This document shows, one piece after another, positions 6,544-11,956 of a stretch of DNA of 11,956 nucleotides. The translations under genes were made by a program, and so were the position numbers. The notes beneath the pieces were generated by a model. That model searched no databases. It was not told the origin of the DNA and was given only the letters and a program-made list of their open reading frames with translations. How positions within the stretch are numbered: position 1 is the stretch's first letter; every line of letters begins with the position of its first letter. This DNA comes from Bacteroidales bacterium (lineage in GTDB: Bacteria; Bacteroidota; Bacteroidia; Bacteroidales; F082): positions 1 to 11,956 of the forward strand of contig JAOZNY010000082.1 in NCBI GenBank assembly GCA_029933565.1, in the 5' to 3' direction.

Positions 6544-8806
6544 TAATTTTTAGTTTGGCAAATCGAAGAAGAAGGCTTTTTTGACCAACACCGTTAAAAA
6601 ACACTGTGGCCTTTTTGTTTGGACCATTGCCTTCTACAACCATCACTTTACCTTTTCCAAATTTAGGATGCTCCACTTTCATCCCTGTTTGAAGTCCACC
6701 GGTATCCGATGCTTCAAATGATTTGCCGGCACCACTTGAACTAACAGGTTTGAGATTGCGTTTTGGTAGTACGACTGCTGCTTCATTTCCAAACAAATCA
6801 CCTCCTTTATCAGGCCTCAGTATAGTCTTCTTTGGCCTATCGATTAGACTGTCATCAATTTCATCCAGAAATCTACTGGGCTCTGTAATCGTAAACTGCC
6901 CCCACCGGTAGCGGCTTTCAGCAAAACTAAGTGTAAGATGCTTCTCTGCCCTGGTAATTGCCACATAAAATAATCGGCGCTCTTCTTCAAGTTCACTGCG
7001 TGTGGCAATTGATTGTATCGAAGGAAAAAGATTCTCCTCAAGTCCAACCACAAAAACATAAGGAAACTCAAGTCCCTTAGCCGAGTGGATAGTCATTAGT
7101 GTTACTTTATCCTTGTCTTCCTCATCTTCGTTATCCTGATTGGTGAGCAAGGCAACATCTTGCATAAATTCTTCCAATGTTCCCTGATGCTCCAGGTCAC
7201 CTTCGTTTGCCTCAGCACCCTTTTCGCTAAATTCTTTAATCCCGTTTAAAGCCTCCTCAATATTCTCAACTCTGCTAATTCCTTCTGGAGTATCTTCCTC
7301 ACGATACATTTTCAATATGCCTGAAGAAATTGCGATATGCCTTGCTAATTCATAAGCATCTTTTTTCTTCATCTCAGCAGCAAAACTCTTAATCATTGTG
7401 CTGAAATTTGTTATTTTGGTAGTTGCTCCCGAGTTTAGATTAACTCCATATTTTTCTAGATTATTGAGTACCTCCCACATATTTACATCGTGTTCAGAAG
7501 CAGCAACAGTAATCTTCTCCATGGTAGTTTTTCCAATTCCCCTTGCTGGAGTGTTTATGCTTCTTTGTAGCGAATCTTCGTCGTTGTGGTTAATTGCCAA
7601 ACGAAAATATGCAAGTAAATCTTTAATTTCTTTACGGTTATAAAATGATGTTCCACCGTAAATTTTATATGGGATATTCAGTTTCCGAAAACCTTCCTCC
7701 ATCGACCTCGACTGGGCATTGGTGCGATAAAGAACAGCAAAATCACTATTTGGCAACTGATTGTTCATTTTAAGTTCGAAAACCGAATTGGCAACCAAAT
7801 TCCCTTCTTCGTTATCGCTCGAAGCATGAATAAAACCTAAAAGTGACCCTTTGTCGTTATTGGTCCAAACCTTTTTCTTAATCTGATCTTTGTTATACGA
7901 AATAATATGGTTTGCTGCTTCAACTATATTTTTTGTGGAACGATAGTTTTGCTCAAGTTTAAACAATTTATAATCGGGATAGTCATGCTTAAAATTTAGC
8001 ATATTGGTGATGTTTGCCCCACGAAAACCATAAATGCTCTGAGCATCGTCACCAACAACGCAAATATTCTCAGTATTGGCAGCTAGTTTTTTTAGAATTA
8101 GATATTGAGCATGATTTGTATCCTGATACTCATCAACCATTATGTACTTAAACTTTCGCTGATATTTAAGCAATACTTCTGCAAATTTGCTAAAAAGAAG
8201 ATAAGTATTAAACAAAAGGTCGTCGAAATCCATTGCATCGGCACGGCGAAGCCTATTACTATAAGTATTGTAGATATTTTTTATTTCCGGTTTACGGGCA
8301 CTTTCGTCAGCAGTAATAATTTCAGCGTTGGCTGCATAGGCTTCTGGCGATACCAAAGATGATTTTGCCATTGAAATACGGTTGGCAACGTAGGAATATG
8401 GATAGACTTTAGTATCCAGGCTTTTTTCACTAATAATACTCCTAATAAGTTTTTTACTATCGTCAGAATCATAAATTGAAAAGTTTGACGGATAACCAAG
8501 ATGCTTTCCTTCAATACGAAGGATCTTTGCAAAAACAGAGTGAAAAGTACCCATCCAAACATTTCGTCCTTCATGGTCACCAACTAACTGCATCACCCTT
8601 TCCTTCATTTCCTTGGCTGCCTTATTGGTAAAGGTAAGCGACAAAATATTGAAAGGGTCGACACCCTTTTGAAGCAGATTGGCAATGCGGTAAGTAAGCA
8701 CACGGGTTTTTCCCGATCCTGCCCCTGCAATAACCATTACCGGGCCTTCTGTAACATCAACTGCTTTTAACTGGTCGTTGTTTAGGTCTTTTAAAAAATC
8801 TCTCAC
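6536..8806 (-). CDS. ATP-dependent DNA helicase, PcrA/UvrD family (SF1A)
   Basis: A 3'-5' DNA helicase for repair and for removing proteins or stalled complexes from DNA. Counting from the GTG at 8804-8806 (756 aa), the SF1A motifs are complete: Q-motif Gln12, Walker A GAGSGKT (28-34), TFTNKAA (58-64), Walker B DEYQDT (225-230), motif III VGDDAQSIYGFRG (251-263), LEQNYRST (284-291), motif V TIHSAKGLE (572-580) and motif VI RRLFYVAITRAEKH (610-623). An acidic linker (557-566) precedes motif V. The C-terminal 55 residues (GMKVEHPKFGKGKV onward) match the Tudor-like RNA polymerase-binding domain of PcrA/UvrD. A TTG at 8827 also opens the frame, but GTG gives the family N-terminus RDFLKDLNNDQ, and the TTG overlaps a possible -7 element. 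Upstream is a 407-bp gap with a divergent small gene. Confidence 0.97.
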   Translation of the reverse strand: MRDFLKDLNNDQLKAVDVTEGPVMVIAGAGSGKTRVLTYRIANLLQKGVDPFNILSLTFTNKAAKEMKERVMQLVGDHEGRNVWMGTFHSVFAKILRIEGKHLGYPSNFSIYDSDDSKKLIRSIISEKSLDTKVYPYSYVANRISMAKSSLVSPEAYAANAEIITADESARKPEIKNIYNTYSNRLRRADAMDFDDLLFNTYLLFSKFAEVLLKYQRKFKYIMVDEYQDTNHAQYLILKKLAANTENICVVGDDAQSIYGFRGANITNMLNFKHDYPDYKLFKLEQNYRSTKNIVEAANHIISYNKDQIKKKVWTNNDKGSLLGFIHASSDNEEGNLVANSVFELKMNNQLPNSDFAVLYRTNAQSRSMEEGFRKLNIPYKIYGGTSFYNRKEIKDLLAYFRLAINHNDEDSLQRSINTPARGIGKTTMEKITVAASEHDVNMWEVLNNLEKYGVNLNSGATTKITNFSTMIKSFAAEMKKKDAYELARHIAISSGILKMYREEDTPEGISRVENIEEALNGIKEFSEKGAEANEGDLEHQGTLEEFMQDVALLTNQDNEDEEDKDKVTLMTIHSAKGLEFPYVFVVGLEENLFPSIQSIATRSELEEERRLFYVAITRAEKHLTLSFAESRYRWGQFTITEPSRFLDEIDDSLIDRPKKTILRPDKGGDLFGNEAAVVLPKRNLKPVSSSGAGKSFEASDTGGLQTGMKVEHPKFGKGKVMVVEGNGPNKKATVFFNGVGQKSLLLRFAKLKIIG

Positions 8807-8824
8807 TATAAATCCAAATTTTGG

Positions 8825-8832
8825 CAAAAATA
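8825..8832 (-). promoter_or_regulatory. Possible -7 element of the helicase gene
   Basis: TATTTTTG on the minus strand fits TAnnTTTG. No TTG lies 19-20 bp upstream, so the call is weak. If correct, transcription begins near 8818, which allows translation from the GTG at 8806 but not from the TTG at 8827. Confidence 0.35.
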
Positions 8833-8950
8833 ATTATTTGAAGGTTTGGTTTCTTAAATTATAAGGTGAGTAATTAACAATGGTGAAATTAACGGTTAAA
8901 AGGACTTAAGGTGAATACAGGAATGATGGAAGAAAACACCAAAAACAAAT

Positions 8951-9020
8951 TCTCATAAGTCGGAGGAGATTTCTCCGCTCATATTCTCCGTTGCACTGCG
9001 AATATTCGGTCGAAATGACA
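8951..9020. repeat. Palindromic intergenic repeat, dispersed-element type
   Basis: The segment contains GGAGA-TT-TCTCC (8965-8976) and ATATTC/GAATAT arms (8981-8986, 9000-9005). Its minus-strand reading starts TGTCATTTCGACCGAAT and continues towards GGAGAAATCTCC. I recall very similar 'TGTCATTTCGA...GGAGAAATCT' intergenic elements in many Bacteroidota genomes; this is recollection, not a search. It is more GC-rich than the flanks and carries no ORF. Confidence 0.6.
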
Positions 9021-9129
9021 TCCATTCTTTTGTTGGCATTATACTTCTCAAGAAACTTTCCCTTACTCCGCAATCGTATTCAATCAGGTGTTTCAGGTAT
9101 TTTTAAGCAGCGCACTCCTTATTTCTAAT

Positions 9130-9149
9130 AATTAACAAGGAATTAACAA
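9130..9149. repeat. Short direct repeat AATTAACAA
   Basis: AATTAACAA occurs at 9130-9138 and again at 9141-9149, separated by GG. The second copy is part of the palindrome GAATT-AAC-AATTC (9140-9152). It lies about 27-46 bp before the predicted -7 element of the small gene and could be a regulator site, but in AT-rich DNA chance is plausible. Confidence 0.4.
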
Positions 9150-9178
9150 TTCTTCATGCAGAGATTTTATTGCTTTTA

Positions 9179-9186
9179 TATTTTTG
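9179..9186 (+). promoter_or_regulatory. Possible -7 element of the small plus-strand gene
   Basis: TATTTTTG fits TAnnTTTG and lies 27 bp before the ATG at 9214. The -33 region is poor: CATG sits where TTTG is expected, 20 bp upstream. It is the best candidate in this gap. Confidence 0.4.
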
Positions 9187-9213
9187 CCGGCTTAATTTTT
9201 AATAAAAAGAAAC

Positions 9214-9471
9214 ATGACTAAAACAGAAAAATTCAGGAATGCCTGCATGGAAGCAACTAAGACGTTTGAGAAAATCCAAAACAAAGAACACAAAGAGATA
9301 ATTGCTAATTTGGAATATTGTATTGGCAGTTACAACTTCGATAAAAACCCTAGTGGATTATTAAAATATGGTGAGATTGCTCTTAAGGAACTTAAGGCCT
9401 TCAAAAAACAGAATCCGCGAAAGGTGAACAAAAAGATTATTGATAATCTGGAGAAGAATTTGCCTAACTAA
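9214..9471 (+). CDS. Uncharacterised 85-aa protein
   Basis: No function recognised. The 85-residue protein (MTKTEKFRNACMEATKTFEK...) is rich in Lys and Glu, has no signal peptide or membrane segment, and looks mostly helical. Two cysteines (11 and 36) and a central turn SYNFDKNPSGL (39-49) stand out. The C-terminal half is basic (KKQNPRKVNKK). Reasons to call it a gene: it is the only substantial frame in a region where nothing else codes, it has a plausible -7 element and AT-rich leader, and its composition is protein-like. It seems familiar as a small Bacteroidota conserved hypothetical, but I cannot name a family. It is divergent from the helicase gene and convergent with valS, so it is probably a single-gene unit. 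The ATG at 9214 is the first in frame. Confidence 0.75.
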   Translation: MTKTEKFRNACMEATKTFEKIQNKEHKEIIANLEYCIGSYNFDKNPSGLLKYGEIALKELKAFKKQNPRKVNKKIIDNLEKNLPN

Positions 9472-9480
9472 TAATTATTG

Positions 9481-9562
9481 GGACACTGATTTTTATGATT
9501 GTTAAGATTTTTATGATTTTTTCTATCAGTGAAAATCATAAAGATCATAAAAATCAGTGTCC
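9481..9562. repeat. 82-bp hairpin repeat between convergent genes
   Basis: Outer arms are 19 bp and perfect (GGACACTGATTTTTATGAT, 9481-9499; complement 9544-9562). An inner 11-bp stem pairs 9510-9520 with 9532-9542 around an 11-nt loop. A 13-bp direct repeat GATTTTTATGATT (9488-9500 and 9506-9518) creates a bulge on the left side. It sits 9 bp after the small gene's stop and 12 bp from the valS stop. It could block read-through from both sides, though no U-tract follows on either strand. It resembles a dispersed repeat family I have seen in Bacteroidota; unverified. Confidence 0.85.
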
Positions 9563-9574
9563 TATTAAAATTGT

Positions 9575-11956
9575 CTACTTCCTAAAACCCACTAATTGCT
9601 CCTTAATTACCTTGAGTCTTGCTTCTGCATCGGCCATTTTTTGTTTTTCTTTTTCAACAACTGCAGCAGGGGCATTATTTACAAAACGTTCGTTTGAAAG
9701 TTTTTTTTCTACTGATTTCAGGAAACCTTGAGTATATTTTTGTTCTTCTTCGAGTTTTACAATTTCTGCTTCAACATCGATGGAATCGGAAAGTGGAATA
9801 TAAAATTCCTGGGAACCGACAATAAAACTCAACGAACCATCCGGCTTTTCAGTAACTATTTCAATACTTTCAATATTACCCATTTTTTGTATAACGGGAT
9901 AGAAAATACATTTTGAACCCTCTCCTTCTTTTACCATTAACTGGAGGCTTTCCTTTTGCGGAATATTTTTTTCGCGCCTTATTGTCCTTATTCCTGAGAT
10001 TATCTTTTCGGCACGCTCAAAGGCTGTAATTACCTTTTGGTCGTAAGTTGCAGAAACGGGTATTTTAGAAATAATAATATCATCGCCTTGCTCACGTTCA
10101 CCCAACAAATGCCAGATCTCCTCAGTAATAAATGGTGCAAATGGATGTAGCACTTTCATCAACTTTTCAAAGAAAGCAATTGTTGTTTCGTAAGTGGCTT
10201 TATCGATTGGCTTCTGATAAGCCGGCTTTATTACTTCGAGGTACCAACTACAGAAATCGTCCCAAATAAGTTTATAAGTTGTCATCAGAGCCTCCGAAAT
10301 TCTGTAGTTGTCGAAACTCTTTTCAATTTTGGCCAAAGCCTGATTAAACCTTGCTTCAAACCAATCAATGCCTAATATATTATTCTCAGGCTGTGGAATA
10401 TTTTCATCAATTTCCCAGCCTTTTACAAGCCGGAGGGCATTCCAAATTTTGTTGGAGAAATTACGGCCTTGCTCAACCAGCGATTCATCAAAAGGCAAAT
10501 CGTTACCGGCAGGTGAGGTCAAAAGCATTCCAACTCTTACGCCATCGGCACCAAACTGCTCAATTAACTTAAGAGGGTCGGGTGAGTTACCCAACGATTT
10601 CGACATTTTCCTTCCCTGCTTATCGCGTACAATTCCAGTAAAATAAACATTCTTAAACGGAATATTATTTCTATATTCGTTTCCAGCCATGATCATTCTG
10701 GCCACCCAGAAGAAAATAATTTCGGGAGCGGTCACCAAATCGTTGGTTGGGTAGTAATAATTTATGTCTTCGTTATCGGGATTTCTGATACCATCAAAAA
10801 CAGAAATAGGCCACAGCCACGAAGAGAACCAGGTATCCAAAACATCTTCATCCTGCTGGAGGTCTTCGGCTTTTAAATCCGTTAAATTGAATTCTGCTTT
10901 TGCTTTTTCAAGTGCCTCTTCTGTTGATTTTGCAACTACCATTTCGCCATCAGGTAAATAGTAAACCGGAATGCGCTGTCCCCACCAAAGTTGACGCGAA
11001 ATATTCCAGTCGCGCAAATTCTCCATCCAATGGCGGTAAGTATTTTTGAACTTTGCAGGATGAAATTTAACAGAATCATCTTCAACAACTTCCAAAGCAG
11101 CCTTGCTAAATTCATTCATCTTCAAAAACCACTGAAGACTAAGTTTTGGCTCAATAACTGCATCGGTACGCTCAGAAAAACCAACTTTATTTACGTAGTC
11201 TTCAATTTTATTTAAATCACCTGATTTTTTCAAATCTTCCAGTATCTCATCGCGAACAGCAAAACGGTCTTTTCCAATGTACAATTCTGCTTTTTCGCTC
11301 ATTGTACCATTGTCGTTAAAAATATCGATAGACTTAAGTTTGTGCTTCAACCCAATTTCGTAGTCATGAATGTCGTGGGCAGGTGTTATTTTCAATGCAC
11401 CGGTTCCGAATTCAATGTCAACATAATCATCCTGAATTACAGGAATTGCCCTGTTTACAAGCGGAACGATTACTTTCTTACCATGAAACTTTTTAAATCT
11501 CTTATCTTCAGGATGAACACAAACAGCCGTATCGCCAAGAATGGTTTCTGGCCTAGTGGTTGCAATGGTGATAAAGCCATCTTCACCTTCAATTTTATAA
11601 TTAAGGTAATAAAGTTTAGATTGGATTTCTTTGTGGATAACCTCTTCATCGGAGACTGCTGTCATTGCTTTTGGGTCCCAGTTTACCATTCTAATTCCAC
11701 GATAAATAAGGCCTTTATTGTAGAGGTCAATAAAAACATCAATTACAGAATCGTAAAGAGATTCATCCATTGTAAATTTGGTACGTTCCCAGTCGCAGGA
11801 AGCACCAAGTTTTTTAAGTTGTTCGAGGATAATTCCGCCATGCTTTTCTTTCCACTCCCAGGCATGCTCCAAAAATTCTTCCCTGCTAAGTTCGGCTTTA
11901 TTAATACCTTCATCCTTAAGTTTAGCAACAACTTTCGATTCGGTAGCAATTGAGGC
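9575..11956 (-). CDS. valS: Valine--tRNA ligase (N-terminus cut by window edge)
   Basis: Class Ia aminoacyl-tRNA synthetase that charges tRNA-Val in the cytoplasm. The visible 793 residues are open to the right edge, beginning ASIATESKVVAKLKDEGINK. Complete ValS is usually about 870-880 aa, so roughly 80 N-terminal residues are missing, including the HIGH-type ATP site. The CP1 editing domain motif TTRPETILGDTA is present (TTRPE encoded at 11546-11560), as is the second catalytic motif KMSKSLGNSPDP (KMSKS at 10595-10609). WWGQRIPVYY and FDTWFSS-like DVLDTWFSSWLWP are also typical. The anticodon-binding domain follows, and the C-terminus is the ValS coiled-coil arm (about the last 65 residues, VEAEIVKLEEEQKYTQGFL...). 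No stop or frameshift interrupts it. It converges on the small plus-strand gene with a hairpin repeat between them. Confidence 0.98.
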   Translation of the reverse strand, partial: ASIATESKVVAKLKDEGINKAELSREEFLEHAWEWKEKHGGIILEQLKKLGASCDWERTKFTMDESLYDSVIDVFIDLYNKGLIYRGIRMVNWDPKAMTAVSDEEVIHKEIQSKLYYLNYKIEGEDGFITIATTRPETILGDTAVCVHPEDKRFKKFHGKKVIVPLVNRAIPVIQDDYVDIEFGTGALKITPAHDIHDYEIGLKHKLKSIDIFNDNGTMSEKAELYIGKDRFAVRDEILEDLKKSGDLNKIEDYVNKVGFSERTDAVIEPKLSLQWFLKMNEFSKAALEVVEDDSVKFHPAKFKNTYRHWMENLRDWNISRQLWWGQRIPVYYLPDGEMVVAKSTEEALEKAKAEFNLTDLKAEDLQQDEDVLDTWFSSWLWPISVFDGIRNPDNEDINYYYPTNDLVTAPEIIFFWVARMIMAGNEYRNNIPFKNVYFTGIVRDKQGRKMSKSLGNSPDPLKLIEQFGADGVRVGMLLTSPAGNDLPFDESLVEQGRNFSNKIWNALRLVKGWEIDENIPQPENNILGIDWFEARFNQALAKIEKSFDNYRISEALMTTYKLIWDDFCSWYLEVIKPAYQKPIDKATYETTIAFFEKLMKVLHPFAPFITEEIWHLLGEREQGDDIIISKIPVSATYDQKVITAFERAEKIISGIRTIRREKNIPQKESLQLMVKEGEGSKCIFYPVIQKMGNIESIEIVTEKPDGSLSFIVGSQEFYIPLSDSIDVEAEIVKLEEEQKYTQGFLKSVEKKLSNERFVNNAPAAVVEKEKQKMADAEARLKVIKEQLVGFRK

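Larger units (their letters stand above)
8807..9213. other. 407-bp divergent gap with palindromic repeat and promoter-like elements
   Basis: No gene recognised. It holds a possible helicase -7 element (8825-8832), a palindromic dispersed-type repeat (8951-9020), a direct repeat AATTAACAA (9130-9138 and 9141-9149) and a -7-like TATTTTTG before the small gene. Positions 9021-9129 show nothing I can assign. Confidence 0.6.

Noticed and set aside
8825..8827. TTG as start of the helicase
   Set aside because: Adds seven non-family residues and overlaps a possible -7 element; GTG at 8804-8806 gives the usual N-terminus.
9481..9562. Standard intrinsic terminator
   Set aside because: The stem is long but no U-tract follows on either strand; kept as a repeat with possible barrier function.
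11870..11872. TTG as the start of valS
   Set aside because: The frame continues upstream with conserved ValS sequence (ASIATESK) to the window edge; the TTG encodes an internal Leu.
11342..11953. Long plus-strand open frame of 203 codons
   Set aside because: Antisense to the conserved valS coding sequence; its translation has no recognisable domain.

Overview
The window looks like a chromosomal housekeeping segment from a Bacteroidota bacterium, probably a Bacteroidales or Marinilabiliales relative (order-level placement is a guess). Several things point there. The DNA is AT-rich and most genes lack a Shine-Dalgarno sequence. Promoters fit the Bacteroidota pattern TTG-N19/20-TAnnTTTG. A DUF4290 gene sits directly before murA, the MurA active site is of the Asp type, and grpE-dnaJ is followed by an ABC-2 exporter pair without dnaK.

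Layout, left to right. Positions 1-1286 (-) hold a NatB/YhaP-like ABC-2 permease cut by the window edge, and 1394-2305 (-) its ATPase. Positions 2442-4193 (-) hold dnaJ and grpE, with a good promoter at 4230-4261. A 333-bp gap (4194-4526) carries that promoter, a 15-bp inverted repeat and a degraded palindrome. Positions 4527-6467 (-) hold murA and the DUF4290 gene as a tight pair, driven by a near-consensus promoter at 6514-6543. Positions 6536-8806 (-) hold a PcrA/UvrD-type helicase. A 407-bp gap (8807-9213) has a palindromic repeat at 8951-9020. Positions 9214-9471 (+) hold an 85-aa uncharacterised gene, the only plus-strand gene. A large hairpin repeat (9481-9562) separates it from valS (9575 to the right edge, -), which lacks its N-terminus.

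Functionally the genes are mostly independent core functions: protein folding (GrpE nucleotide exchange and DnaJ co-chaperone for a DnaK encoded elsewhere), peptidoglycan precursor synthesis (MurA), DNA repair (helicase), tRNA charging (ValS) and an exporter of unknown substrate. I see no phage, transposase, CRISPR, toxin-antitoxin or defence genes.

The least explained content is intergenic. Three different tandem arrays with a 7-bp period lie around the ATPase gene and the dnaJ 3' end. The clearest is 12 uninterrupted TTATTNG units ending 4 bp before the ATPase start, and the two others run into stop codons. Two further palindromic elements look like members of dispersed repeat families.
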